Origin: Proteiniphilum sp. UBA1403 | Lineage (GTDB): Bacteria > Bacteroidota > Bacteroidia > Bacteroidales > Dysgonomonadaceae | Length of the DNA stretch: 64,000 nt | Direction: 5' to 3' | Assembly: GCA_002305715.1 (NCBI GenBank) | Contig: DBQD01000074.1 | Span: 40,496-104,495, forward strand | Part shown: positions 38,601 through 47,205 of the stretch, piece by piece | Numbering within the stretch: position 1 is the first letter of the stretch | Layout: every line of letters starts with the position of its first letter | Position numbers and translations under genes: made by a program | The notes under the pieces: model-generated | What the model was told of the DNA's origin: nothing | The model's input: the letters and a program-made list of their open reading frames with translations, nothing else | Database searches by the model: none

Positions 38601-40228
38601 CCCGTCAAAGACATCACCAATTCCTCCCTAATAGGGTCTATTGGGGGGTTGGTCACCTGTGCAAACTGTTGTCGGAAGTAATTGAAAAGACGTTGAGGCT
38701 TATCAGACAAAGCCGCCAGTGTTACGTCGTTACCCATAGAAGATACCGGTTCCTTCCCTTCAACCGCCATAGGCTTAATCAGCAGTTCAACATCTTCGGT
38801 TGTGTATCCGAATGCTTTTAGCTGACGTTCATAGTCGGCCACATCGTTGTTTACACTACGTCCCGATGAGATATCGTCGAGGTTTACGCAGTTCTTGTTG
38901 AGCCATTCCCGATAGGGGAAGGCATTGGCCAGTCCCTCTTTCAGTTCGCTGTCGGAATAAATCTTTCCGGTAAGTGTATCCACGATGAGCATCTTTCCCG
39001 GTTTCAACCGTCCTCTTGCTTTAATTTGAGAAGCTTCAAATTCAATCGTTCCGGTTTCGGAGGCAATGATCATGGTGTCATCGTGGGTGATGGTATAACG
39101 GGCGGGACGAAGACCATTGCGGTCGAGCATCCCCCCTGCATAGCGCCCATCGCTGAACATAAGCGTGGCCGGTCCGTCCCACGGCTCCATCAGCATGCTG
39201 TGATATTCATAAAATGCTCTCAGTTCATCTGAGATAGGATTCTTATCGTTAAAGCTCTCGGGTACCATCATCGCCATTGCATGTGGCAGTGTCTTGCCAG
39301 ACATTACCAAGAACTCCAGTACATTGTCTACCGACGCGCTGTCGCTCATGCGAGGTTGCACAATTGGATAGAGCTGTGTTAGGTCGCCCAAGAGATCCGA
39401 TTTGAGTACGCTCTCGCGGCTCTGCATCCACTGACGGTTTCCCCGAATGGTGTTAATTTCACCATTATGGGCCAACATGCGGAAAGGTTGTGCCAAATCC
39501 CAAGTAGGGAACGTGTTGGTGCTGAAGCGAGAGTGTACCATTGCGGCACGGCTCGTGAAGTTAGGATCCGAAAGGTCGGGGAAGTACTCACGAAGCTGCA
39601 TCGACGAAAGCATTCCCTTGTATATCATTTGTTTGGTTGAGAGGCTTACAATGTAAAAACTCCGTTCTTCGGTCATTGTTGTGTCGGAAAGTGCTTTTTC
39701 AACTTTTTTCCGCAATAGGTAAAGACTTCTTTCCAGTTCTTCGGGCGAGCCTTTACCCGTAATAAACACCTGTTTGATAACCGGTTCATTCGAAAGAGCA
39801 ATCTCACCCAGGCATTCACTATTTACGGGTACATCACGAATATGGAGGAGCACGAGTTGTTCTTCGGCAATTTTCTCCTTGAGCAACTTGATGCAATACT
39901 CGCGTTCATCCTCTTTGCGGGGAAGAAATAGAAGACCCGTTCCATACCGTCCTTCAGCCGGTACGGCTATTCCTTTCAGCAGGATGAACTCGTGTGGTAT
40001 TTGTACTAGAATGCCTGCACCGTCACCCGTAATATTGTCGGCACTCTCCGCGCCACGATGTACCATGTTTTCCAGTACTCGCAGCCCTTTTTCCACAATG
40101 GCGTGTGATTTCTCTCCGTTTAGTGTTACAACCAAACCTACACCACAGGCATCGTGTTCGTTTTCAAATGAATATAGCGATTGTTGTTCCTGTGCCCGAA
40201 GGCGTTGGAAAATATTGTTTTGATCCAT
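35696..40228 (-). CDS. gltB: Glutamate synthase large subunit GltB
   Basis: A 1510-residue enzyme that transfers the amide nitrogen of glutamine to 2-oxoglutarate, giving two glutamates. Order: class II glutaminase domain from Cys28 (ENEHDACGVG), central domain, FMN-binding synthase barrel with the 3Fe-4S cluster motif CVMMRKCHLNTCPVG, and a C-terminal beta-helix rich in glycine (GxxxG repeats). The frame is open 53 codons upstream into the glnN end, but the ATG at 40228 (MDQNNIFQRL) leaves a 27-residue propeptide before Cys28, as in the family, and the upstream part has no resemblance to GltB. With GltD it forms the GOGAT complex. Confidence 0.96.
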   Translation of the reverse strand: MDQNNIFQRLRAQEQQSLYSFENEHDACGVGLVVTLNGEKSHAIVEKGLRVLENMVHRGAESADNITGDGAGILVQIPHEFILLKGIAVPAEGRYGTGLLFLPRKEDEREYCIKLLKEKIAEEQLVLLHIRDVPVNSECLGEIALSNEPVIKQVFITGKGSPEELERSLYLLRKKVEKALSDTTMTEERSFYIVSLSTKQMIYKGMLSSMQLREYFPDLSDPNFTSRAAMVHSRFSTNTFPTWDLAQPFRMLAHNGEINTIRGNRQWMQSRESVLKSDLLGDLTQLYPIVQPRMSDSASVDNVLEFLVMSGKTLPHAMAMMVPESFNDKNPISDELRAFYEYHSMLMEPWDGPATLMFSDGRYAGGMLDRNGLRPARYTITHDDTMIIASETGTIEFEASQIKARGRLKPGKMLIVDTLTGKIYSDSELKEGLANAFPYREWLNKNCVNLDDISSGRSVNNDVADYERQLKAFGYTTEDVELLIKPMAVEGKEPVSSMGNDVTLAALSDKPQRLFNYFRQQFAQVTNPPIDPIREELVMSLTGYLGAIHQNLLEEIPALSGIVKVKSPILTNTQFDILTNLRYKGFSTAVVPMLFNPSKGAQGLKEALDNLCYSVEKAVDEGKNYIILSDRGVNADNAPIPSLLATSAVHLYLVEKRKRMQIDIVVESAEPREVMHFALLFGFGANAVNPYLVFAVLSQKVKSGEIQLDFNTAKKNYIKSVSKGLLKVLSKMGNSTLRSYRGAHIFEALGISSAVLNNYFKGISSKIEGIDMEDIAREVLNPYYEAFNENDNEPFHLRNVGSYAYRVEGEQHAWNPESIARLQIATKTGDYRLFKEYTKVVNEKEQPIFIRDLIDFKRAPIDISEVEPVEKIMKRFCTGAMSYGSISKEAHEAMAIAMNIIGGRSNTGEGGEDPERFKPQEDGLSRRSAIKQVASGRFGVTTEYLVNADELQIKIAQGAKPGEGGQLPGYKVDNIIAKTRHSIPGISLISPPPHHDIYSIEDLAQLIFDLKNVNPRAVVSVKLVSESGVGTIAAGVAKAKADLIVISGAEGGTGASPSSSIKHAGLPLEIGLAETQQTLVMNNLRGNVTLQTDGQLKTGRDIVIAAMLGAEEYGFATSALIVLGCVMMRKCHLNTCPVGVATQDAELRKRFIGRYEYLVNFFRFLAEDTREQLAELGFKSLDEVVGRSDLLTRKHYPSLPKTEKVDISKIIFYPNEGDKYALRRTGGQHHKIDDVLDRKLISEALPAIDFLQPVGIKSKIKNTDRTTGAMLSGEIARRYGQAGLPDHTISAYFEGSAGQSFGAFLVHGITFYLHGDTNDYLGKGLSGGRIVVTPPKGSTFKPEENIICGNTSLYGATSGEVFINGIAGERFCVRNSGVTAVVEGAGDHCCEYMTGGCVVVLGSTGRNFAAGMSGGVAYVLNVNNDFDYYCNMEMVELSLVEDLSDVRELKELISKHQQYTNSRLAKEILNNWDQYVDQFIKVVPIEFKKVLQERKMAELNRKIAVVERDY

Positions 40229-40259
40229 AACCTCTCGTTTTACGTTCAATTTGAGCCAA

Positions 40260-40292
40260 AAAAATAGCAGATAGTCATACCCGCTATTTTTT
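40260..40292 (-). terminator. Hairpin between glnN and gltB
   Basis: AAATAGC and GCTATTT (7-8 bp) enclose 14 bases; T runs follow on both strands (minus: CTATTTTTTT). It lies 36 bases downstream of the glnN stop and could end or reduce transcription into gltB. Confidence 0.6.
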
Positions 40293-40328
40293 TTACTTTG
40301 AGTCAGATATTTATAATGATATGGCCCT

Positions 40329-42524
40329 TTAGCTGATAAATAGCAGTTCTCTGTATTTGGGTAGCGTCCACATCTGATTGTCGACAATTAGCTCTAGTTT
40401 GTCCACATGGTAGCGGATTACATTGAAGTAAACCTCTACGGTGTCGTGGTAAGCTATTGCTTTTTCACGTGCATCTTCCAGTTTATTGGCGGCCTTGCGT
40501 GCTTCCACCATATCGTCCACATTGCTCTTTATTGCTGAGATGTGACAAGCAATCTCTTCAATTAATGCGGCATCTTCTTTCGATAATTTATCGGCTTTCT
40601 CTTTATCGAATACAGCTCTCATCTTGTATAGATTATCGAGTAGCATCGACTGATATTCTGTCGCCACCGGTATGATGTGATTCATACACAAATCGCCCAA
40701 TACGCGTGCTTCAATTTGAATCTTCTTGGTGTATGTTTCCCATTTAACTTCGTTGCGGGCATGAAGTTCTTTTTCGTTCAATACACCAATGATTTCAAAC
40801 ATCTTCACCGATTGTTCCGAAGTGTAAGCATCGTAGATAAGAGGTACGCTTGTTTCACAGTCGAGTCCTCTTTTCTTGGCTTCTTCTTTCCACTCATCGC
40901 TGTAGCCATTTCCTTCAAAACGGATAGCTTTTGAGCCTTTAATATAGAGACGGAGTGTATCGAAGATTGCCTGTTCTTTTTGCATTCCGTTCTGCATTTT
41001 CTTGTCGATCTCCTGTTTGAATTCGATCAATTGTGCTGCCACCACTGCATTTAATGCAGTCATAGCCGAAGAACAGTTTGCCGAAGATCCCACAGCCCTG
41101 AATTCGAAGCGGTTGCCGGTGAATGCAAAGGGTGAGGTGCGGTTTCTGTCCGTATTGTCAATCAGTACTTCAGGTATATGTGCCACACCTAATTTCATCA
41201 ACTGCAGTTCATCTACAGTGATTTCGTCATCTTCTGAGCTCTGTTCAATTTTATCGAGAACAGCTGATATTTGTTTTCCAAGGAAAACGGAAATAATTGC
41301 AGGAGGAGCTTCATTGGCACCAAGTCTGTGTGCATTATTGGCCGACATGATAGATGCTTTCAACAGTGCATTGTGTTTGTACACTGCCATCAAGGTGTTT
41401 ACCAAGAATGTAACGAACAGCAAGTTTTCTTTGGCCGTTTTACCGGGAGTAAACAGACCAATACCGGTATCGGTTCCAAGCGACCAGTTGTTGTGTTTGC
41501 CCGAACCGTTGATTCCGGCAAAAGGTTTCTCGTGCAAGAGCAGTTTGAAATTATGCTTTGCCGCAATCTTGTGCATCAGTGACATAACCAGTAAGTTTTG
41601 GTCGACTGCCAAGTTGGTCTCCCCAAAAATTGGAGCCACCTCAAACTGGTTAGGTGCAACCTCGTTGTGACGAGTTTTCAAGGGTATTCCATATTTATAC
41701 GCTTCAAACTCCACTTCTTTCATGAAGGCAGCAACGCGCGGAGGAATTGCACCGAAATAGTGATCTTCGAGCTGCTGGTTTTTAGCACTCTCATGTCCCA
41801 TCAGGGTGCGTTCGGTCAGGTTCAGGTCGGGACGAGCAGCATACAGCGCTTGGTCCACCAAAAAGTATTCCTGTTCCCATCCCAGGTAGGAATATACCTT
41901 CTTTACATCTGGGTATAACAGTTTACAAACATCCACAGCTGCTCTGTCAACAGCCGACAATGTTTTTAGTAGCGGAGTCTTATAATCCAGTGCTTCCCCG
42001 GTGTAAGAGATGAAAACTGTGGGAATACAAAGAGTGTCGTCGATAATAAAAGCAGGAGAAGAGGGATCCCATGCTGTATATCCCCTTGCTTCAAATGTAT
42101 TGCGAATACCTCCACTTGGGAAGCTTGAAGCATCGGGTTCTTGTTGTGCAAGCAATTTACCGGAGAAACGTTCAATGATACCACCATCGGGACCATTTAT
42201 GTAATCGATGAAAGAGTCATGTTTTTCCGCAGTTCCTTCGGTAAGTGGTTGAAACCAGTGTGTGTAATGTGTTGCGCCCATTTCAATGGCCCACATTTTC
42301 ATACCTGCAGCCACGTGGTCAGCAATGTCGCGATGGAGCGTTGTGCCCCTGTCGATGGCTTCAAGTACGGTTTTCATTGTTTCTTTCGAAAGATACTTCG
42401 ACATTTGTGCTCTGTTGAACACATATTTTCCGTAGTACTCCGAAGGTAATTTACCGGGAGATGATATTTCTACGGGGACTCTTTTTGTTGCTTCTGCTAC
42501 AGCTTGAAATCGTAATGTTGACAT
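40329..42524 (-). CDS. glnN: Type III glutamine synthetase
   Basis: A 731-residue enzyme that makes glutamine from glutamate, ammonium and ATP. The length and sequence are those of GSIII (GlnN), first known from Bacteroides fragilis, much longer than GSI (about 470). Visible motifs are YLGWEQEYFLVD, NEVAPNQFEVAPIF, KPFAGINGSGKHNNWSLGT and NRTSPFAFTGNRFEFRAVGSS, which carry the metal and substrate ligands. It lies upstream of gltBD on the same strand, so GS and GOGAT are adjacent. A good promoter lies about 85 bases upstream of the start. Confidence 0.97.
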   Translation of the reverse strand: MSTLRFQAVAEATKRVPVEISSPGKLPSEYYGKYVFNRAQMSKYLSKETMKTVLEAIDRGTTLHRDIADHVAAGMKMWAIEMGATHYTHWFQPLTEGTAEKHDSFIDYINGPDGGIIERFSGKLLAQQEPDASSFPSGGIRNTFEARGYTAWDPSSPAFIIDDTLCIPTVFISYTGEALDYKTPLLKTLSAVDRAAVDVCKLLYPDVKKVYSYLGWEQEYFLVDQALYAARPDLNLTERTLMGHESAKNQQLEDHYFGAIPPRVAAFMKEVEFEAYKYGIPLKTRHNEVAPNQFEVAPIFGETNLAVDQNLLVMSLMHKIAAKHNFKLLLHEKPFAGINGSGKHNNWSLGTDTGIGLFTPGKTAKENLLFVTFLVNTLMAVYKHNALLKASIMSANNAHRLGANEAPPAIISVFLGKQISAVLDKIEQSSEDDEITVDELQLMKLGVAHIPEVLIDNTDRNRTSPFAFTGNRFEFRAVGSSANCSSAMTALNAVVAAQLIEFKQEIDKKMQNGMQKEQAIFDTLRLYIKGSKAIRFEGNGYSDEWKEEAKKRGLDCETSVPLIYDAYTSEQSVKMFEIIGVLNEKELHARNEVKWETYTKKIQIEARVLGDLCMNHIIPVATEYQSMLLDNLYKMRAVFDKEKADKLSKEDAALIEEIACHISAIKSNVDDMVEARKAANKLEDAREKAIAYHDTVEVYFNVIRYHVDKLELIVDNQMWTLPKYRELLFIS

Positions 42525-42609
42525 ATTACACGAAGTTGAGATATTACACGTTTATAATTGTGGAGTTTTCTGATAACCATTTTATGTGAATAATGAAAGA
42601 ACTCCGTTG

Positions 42610-42639
42610 CAAATATAAGCACTATGTTTTAATAACAAA
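42610..42639 (-). promoter_or_regulatory. glnN promoter
   Basis: On the minus strand TTTG (42636-42639) and TATATTTG (42610-42617) are separated by 18 bases, close to the Bacteroidetes -33/-7 arrangement. Initiation near 42606 gives a leader of about 80 bases. Confidence 0.6.
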
Positions 42640-42858
42640 AGAAAAATAAGAAAAATGTTACTTTAATCGAATAAAATTAACATTATGATCCGTAATGTAC
42701 GGGAATAATAGCAAAAGATAAGTCAAGAGGTGTCTTTTTTGACAGAATTATCTCTTCTTATCTGTTTTTTTGCACTATTTTGTACCATTTGAGGTTAGTA
42801 ACCAGGGTAAAAGTGTAGACATTTGACACTTGAACCTCTTTTTCATAATGCCAAAAGA

Positions 42859-42877
42859 GATTCTCCATAGGAGAATC
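42859..42877 (-). terminator. Terminator after ccsA
   Basis: GATTCTCC-ATA-GGAGAATC is a perfect 8-bp stem. On the minus strand TCTTTTGG follows. It lies 17 bases after the ccsA stop and closes the nrf operon. Confidence 0.7.
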
Positions 42878-42893
42878 AGCCGAAGCGATTCAA

Positions 42894-43679
42894 TCAGGAA
42901 TAGGTATGAATGCTTTGTTGTGCCGAGGGGAGGTAGTTTACTCCATACCAGCATATCTGTAATAGTATAAAAGCAATCAGTAGCAGGTACATGGATAGTC
43001 TGGAGGATGCATTTTTTTTCAGACGGTAATGAATATAGACCATATATCCGAGCCAGGTGGCGGCAGCCCAAGTCTCTTTTGGGTCCCAACTCCAGTAATG
43101 TCCCCATGCCTCCTTCGCCCAGATGGCCCCCATCAGCATTCCGAGTGTGACGCAGGCAACACCAGCATAAACAAGCTCATCGGTCATATGCAGCAACCGA
43201 TCGCAATTCTCTATCTTCCGCTCTCTTATGAGGTAGTAGAGTGCAATCAAAGTGGCAGCACCCAAAATGGCATAGGAGAACATATAAATGATGACATGTG
43301 GTGCAAACCACGGACTTTGCAGCGCAGGCATCAGAGACTTGTTGTGGATCTCGGGTTTGAGAATATTTACCAAGATAAAGACCGTAGAAAGTAGGGTTGT
43401 GAAGGATAGAATCCATTTGTATTTCCAGCGCAAAAAGGTAAGTAACCCCGCCACAGGAAGGAAGAAAGAATACCAAAGTCGTGTTTCCCCCATGGTCCGC
43501 AGGGGTGGTCTTTCGAGAAAATGCCAAAGACCGACAATAAAGAGGAGAAAAATCAGCAGTCCGGTTACCGTAAGCAATGCCGGAGTCGCTTTACGCTTGC
43601 TTTTAAAAGCAGCTGTTGCCCCAGCAGCCCAAAAGAGAATAGAAAGTATGGCGAAGTATATAAATGAATCCCAGTTCAT
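42894..43679 (-). CDS. ccsA: Cytochrome c biogenesis protein CcsA/CcmF-type, heme handling
   Basis: A 261-residue membrane protein with about eight helices. The tryptophan-rich segment WGHYWSWDPKETWAAATWLGYMVY is the WWD heme-handling motif of system II cytochrome c synthetases. Together with the ResB partner encoded just upstream it delivers heme outside the cytoplasmic membrane and attaches it to CXXCH apocytochromes. Its start overlaps the resB stop by 4 bases (ATGA), so the two are translated in a coupled way. Position after nrfA suggests a dedicated maturation system for the multiheme nitrite reductase. Confidence 0.92.
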   Translation of the reverse strand: MNWDSFIYFAILSILFWAAGATAAFKSKRKATPALLTVTGLLIFLLFIVGLWHFLERPPLRTMGETRLWYSFFLPVAGLLTFLRWKYKWILSFTTLLSTVFILVNILKPEIHNKSLMPALQSPWFAPHVIIYMFSYAILGAATLIALYYLIRERKIENCDRLLHMTDELVYAGVACVTLGMLMGAIWAKEAWGHYWSWDPKETWAAATWLGYMVYIHYRLKKNASSRLSMYLLLIAFILLQICWYGVNYLPSAQQSIHTYS

Positions 43680-44971
43680 ACGTTTTTCGTTTTTGCGCTT
43701 TGTGTGTTGCTCTCTTCAGATTCAACCTTTTTTGGCCCGGCTATAAAAAGGAACATTGCCCCTGCCAACAGCATAAAGATGCCGGCATATACAACTTTTA
43801 GCCAAGGGTCGCGTACCAGCTCATAGATGGACCTGTCGGAATATTTTCCTTTTGCAACATCGTAGCTGTATTGGTAAATCATCCAGTTACCGATTGATAA
43901 CGGTTTGTTTACCTCAATGATGGCTTGTTGTGGCCCTCCGTTCTCTGTATAAAATGTGACATACGAACGATACCTTTTTATTTCCTGCTGTGGCATGGCA
44001 ATGCTTGTGTTCTCTGAAACCGGCAAGATGCTGTGTGGAAACAGGTAGCTGCCGTTACTTACCCATCCCGTTACCGATTCTTTGCGCCCTGGGGGAGTTG
44101 CTTTTACCTTGATGGCCGATGCGGCACCCTCCATTAACATGGGGACCGCATAAAGATTAGAATCGCCTCTCAGTATAGCTGCATGGGGGAGATATTCCAA
44201 GATTTCCAATGTATAACCAGCAAGGCGGACTGTTTTTCCGGTATCCTCAAACTGGTAATTTTCGGGTTTTTCAGCAGGTAATATACTTCCTGTTTCATTC
44301 TCAATGAGGACCAGCTTGGGGAGATACTCTTCAATAAGGAACGAATCGAGTTGTATGGCCAAGGGTAATTCTTTTATTTCTCCCAACTGATTAATGGCTC
44401 GCCATTCCACCTCACCTTCGCTCACGCTCATGGTCAGTCGCTCCATATCGGCACTGCCAAGCAGACCGCCAAAAAGAGCTAAAAATAATCCAACATGATT
44501 GATATAGAATCCGATATCGCGCCAAGACTGTTTTTGTCGAGTTCTTCTTAGCGTGGTAAGTCCGAGTATGAATACCAGGTACATGCAAAGCAGTACAAAT
44601 GGCCAGGAGGTGGTCATTCGGTTCCAGCCGAGTGTTGCCAAGAGGGTAGAGGGTAGCTGACTGTTGTTGTTGCTGTGCGAATGTTGAGGTATCAATCCCA
44701 AGATCACGCAGAGGAGTAGAAAAATGGTGATGGCCGGTACAGCTGCATAAACACCACCAAACCATCGTACAGTTCTGTTTCGGGGAAACAGAAAGTGAAC
44801 AGCAAGTAATCCAATCACAAAAAGAATTCCAATGATGCCGTTCACCGGATATGCAAATAAAGTGGGTTGAATATTTCCCACACTAAATTGTAGCAGTAGG
44901 CCCGAAAAGAGGATGCCCACTGCTACAATAAATCCTTCACGATAACCCCATGGTTGTTCCCAGATTCTCAT
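43676..44971 (-). CDS. resB: ResB-like cytochrome c biogenesis protein
   Basis: A 431-residue membrane protein: several N-terminal helices (about 12-125), a helix near 155-175 (INHVGLFLALFGGLLGS), a large extracytoplasmic beta-rich domain (about 180-385), and a final helix (WLKVVYAGIFMLLAGAMFLFI). This is the ResB/Ccs1 plan; ResB holds and presents reduced apocytochrome to CcsA. ATGA overlaps join it to nrfA upstream and ccsA downstream, so all three form a tight operon. Confidence 0.88.
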   Translation of the reverse strand: MRIWEQPWGYREGFIVAVGILFSGLLLQFSVGNIQPTLFAYPVNGIIGILFVIGLLAVHFLFPRNRTVRWFGGVYAAVPAITIFLLLCVILGLIPQHSHSNNNSQLPSTLLATLGWNRMTTSWPFVLLCMYLVFILGLTTLRRTRQKQSWRDIGFYINHVGLFLALFGGLLGSADMERLTMSVSEGEVEWRAINQLGEIKELPLAIQLDSFLIEEYLPKLVLIENETGSILPAEKPENYQFEDTGKTVRLAGYTLEILEYLPHAAILRGDSNLYAVPMLMEGAASAIKVKATPPGRKESVTGWVSNGSYLFPHSILPVSENTSIAMPQQEIKRYRSYVTFYTENGGPQQAIIEVNKPLSIGNWMIYQYSYDVAKGKYSDRSIYELVRDPWLKVVYAGIFMLLAGAMFLFIAGPKKVESEESNTQSAKTKNV

Positions 44972-46467
44972 TTCATGCTGACCAAACGGTTGTTAGCTTT
45001 GGCCTTTTCCAACCATTGGGGAATCACTGTTTCCCGGAATGCCTCCTTGTTTTCTCTCTCTTGCTGCATGTCCAACCCAATGTAGGCCTGTGCCTTTTCT
45101 TTCGTAGAGATATCGGGCAGCGGAACATCGCCTGTAAAGCCAAGCTGTGCCAGCACCTTCGCTATTTCAAATCGAGCTTTGTGTGCACGATCGAGACTGA
45201 GCGAAAGAATACGTTGGAATTCTACCGGTGAGTGGAATGATCCTCCATGCGATGCCACAGCGTAGTCCCAACGCCATTGCGACTGCCGAATGAGCTGCAA
45301 GGCGTTTTTCATCTGTGCTTCTGTGGCACCCTTTTCCCACGCGAACTGTGCCTCCAAATGGGCTTTCGCCAGCTCTTTCTCAACCAAATTGCGAATCTGG
45401 TTAGCGCTTCGTTGCCGTTCGTAAACAGAATTGCGGAGATCTTCTTCCGTCTCGCGATGGCATACCTGGCACGTGTTGTTTATTGTTGCCAAGGGACTTC
45501 TTACGTGGTGACTGCTATATTTAATACCGCCCTCCGACACATAGGGCATATGGCAGTCGGCACAAGAAACGCCCCGTTGTGCATGGATTCCAGTCTTGAA
45601 GATCTCATAGTCGGGATGTTGCGCCTTAATAATGGGTGCTTTGCTCAGTTTGTGTGTGTAGTCGCTAAACTGAATGCTATCGTAGTACTGTTCAGCGCCC
45701 TCCATAGTGGTGCCATTGTGCCAAGGAAAGATCAGGTATTTCCCTTCCGGCGTGAAGTAATATTCCACGTGACATTGTGCACAGGCCAGTGATCGCATCT
45801 CCTGTTGCGATGCTTCCTGAATATCTTTTCCCATGGCTTGGTATCCTTCAATCAGGCCGGGACGACTAATCTTCAGGTTCATGGTCTCCGCATCGTGGCA
45901 GTCGGCACATCCAATAGGATTCACCACTTCATGTCCCCAATGTGCCCAGGTTTTGTTGTAAAACTCTGCTACACCCACAGAATCCATCAGTCGAGGTACA
46001 TCCGGACTCTTACAGGTCCAGCAGGTAGCCGGTTGTGGACCATCCTCTGCAGTCATAGGCGAGCCTGTTCTCAGTGTCTCACGAACATCCTCCACGGCAT
46101 GCATATGTCCGCGCGGTGTTCCGTAGTCTTTCGAAAAAGCGTATCCTGCCCAAAGGATTACCATTTCGGGACGTTGTTCGAGTACATCCACAACGCTACT
46201 TCCGTTGAATTCGCTCTGGAAAGAGGTTTCCGCCGTTTTTGTCCAGGTTTCATATTCCCGTGGGTAGTTAACGGCGAACAGCTCGTTTCTCGATTCAATG
46301 CCTGTGATTTCTACTTTTTTGTTGTTCATCACACTGGCAATTTCCGCTCTGCGTTGCGTGATGGACGCCGCAAGCATTCCCAAAAGGAAAACTACTCCCA
46401 ATGTCACAAAAAACAGGAGCCATCCGACCCAAGGTTTCATGCTGTTACTTTTTCTTGTCCTGCTCAT
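44968..46467 (-). CDS. nrfA: Cytochrome c nitrite reductase NrfA
   Basis: A 499-residue pentaheme enzyme that reduces nitrite to ammonium with six electrons at the outer face of the membrane. The catalytic heme site is CWTCK (about 148-152), with Lys as heme ligand. Four CXXCH sites follow: CADCH, CAQCH, CADCH and CQVCH. KAPIIKAQHPDYEIFKTGIH contains a typical NrfA segment and active-site His. An N-terminal hydrophobic helix (about 13-34) serves as signal or anchor. It lies 44 bases after nrfH. Confidence 0.97.
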   Translation of the reverse strand: MSRTRKSNSMKPWVGWLLFFVTLGVVFLLGMLAASITQRRAEIASVMNNKKVEITGIESRNELFAVNYPREYETWTKTAETSFQSEFNGSSVVDVLEQRPEMVILWAGYAFSKDYGTPRGHMHAVEDVRETLRTGSPMTAEDGPQPATCWTCKSPDVPRLMDSVGVAEFYNKTWAHWGHEVVNPIGCADCHDAETMNLKISRPGLIEGYQAMGKDIQEASQQEMRSLACAQCHVEYYFTPEGKYLIFPWHNGTTMEGAEQYYDSIQFSDYTHKLSKAPIIKAQHPDYEIFKTGIHAQRGVSCADCHMPYVSEGGIKYSSHHVRSPLATINNTCQVCHRETEEDLRNSVYERQRSANQIRNLVEKELAKAHLEAQFAWEKGATEAQMKNALQLIRQSQWRWDYAVASHGGSFHSPVEFQRILSLSLDRAHKARFEIAKVLAQLGFTGDVPLPDISTKEKAQAYIGLDMQQERENKEAFRETVIPQWLEKAKANNRLVSMK

Positions 46468-46511
46468 AGTATATGTTTTATGCTAAATCATTAATTACCT
46501 CATAAAATTGA

Positions 46512-47102
46512 TCAACGAATCATCTCGCTCAACCATTCCGGCACATTGCTTTCCGGCATGGGAATGCGTGCGTTGGGTGTGGAAGAGAGCGATCGGCTAC
46601 GTGTATGCGGCACTTCGCGGTGGCAGTCCCAGCAAGCCTTTCCGCCTAAATCTTTCATTTCCTTAAACCCCATCCGTCCCGTATTCACAAACTCCGTATT
46701 GAGTTGGGTGTGGCACCGGATGCAGTTGTTCATGATCACCTCAGAGCTTGCTTCTATGGCTTGAATTGCTTGCTTCTCGCCCCGAATGGTGAAGATGGCC
46801 GAATGGCGCAATCCGTCTGTGGCTTTAAAGTAATAACCTTTAACTTTGTTGTCTTGCGGAACGTGGCAATCGTTACAGGTTGTGTTTCGCCCATGTGAGC
46901 TGTGCATCCAGGTAGCGTAGTAGGGACCCATGATGTGGCAGTTTACACAGGTTGCCGGATTGTTGGAGAGATAGCTGTAGGCGCGGGATGCAAAGAATGT
47001 GTAGATAAAAAGCCCCACGAAAGCACCACAAATAAGAATGGCCGGATACTTCCATCCGCCACGAGGCTTGACTTCATTCCATAGGTTTTGCAGTTTACTC
47101 AT
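46512..47102 (-). CDS. nrfH: NrfH tetraheme quinol dehydrogenase
   Basis: A 196-residue NapC/NirT-family protein that takes electrons from menaquinol and hands them to NrfA. One N-terminal membrane helix (about 19-43) is followed by four CXXCH heme sites: CVNCH, CNDCH, CIRCH and CWDCH. A strong ribosome-binding site GGGAGG lies 4 bases before the ATG, unusual in this window. First gene of the nrfH-nrfA-resB-ccsA operon and divergent from a Crp/Fnr regulator, 103 bases away. Confidence 0.96.
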   Translation of the reverse strand: MSKLQNLWNEVKPRGGWKYPAILICGAFVGLFIYTFFASRAYSYLSNNPATCVNCHIMGPYYATWMHSSHGRNTTCNDCHVPQDNKVKGYYFKATDGLRHSAIFTIRGEKQAIQAIEASSEVIMNNCIRCHTQLNTEFVNTGRMGFKEMKDLGGKACWDCHREVPHTRSRSLSSTPNARIPMPESNVPEWLSEMIR

Positions 47103-47205
47103 GGTTCCTCCCTTTTAAAAGTTTCTCTATCAATAACAAAGAAAGCGATAATATTTGCAAAAAACTGTAATAATTATGACATTTGTAGGAATTTAATTAA
47201 ATCAT

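Larger units (their letters stand above)
42525..42893. other. 369-base spacer between glnN and ccsA
   Basis: It holds the glnN promoter (42610-42639), a compound hairpin at 42791-42838 (GAGGTT/AACCTC outside, AAGTGT/ACACTT inside, then CTCTTTTTC on the plus strand) and the ccsA-end terminator at 42859-42877. No supported gene was seen. Confidence 0.6.

Noticed and set aside
40229..40387. 53-codon N-terminal extension of gltB.
   Set aside because: It overlaps the glnN end, lacks similarity to GltB, and would move the nucleophile Cys far from the normal propeptide position.
42811..42831. AAGTGT-N9-ACACTT as another AraR operator.
   Set aside because: Spacing differs from the candidate at 9348, the context is glnN/ccsA, and the repeat is nested in a larger hairpin with a T-run, so a terminator-like structure explains it better.
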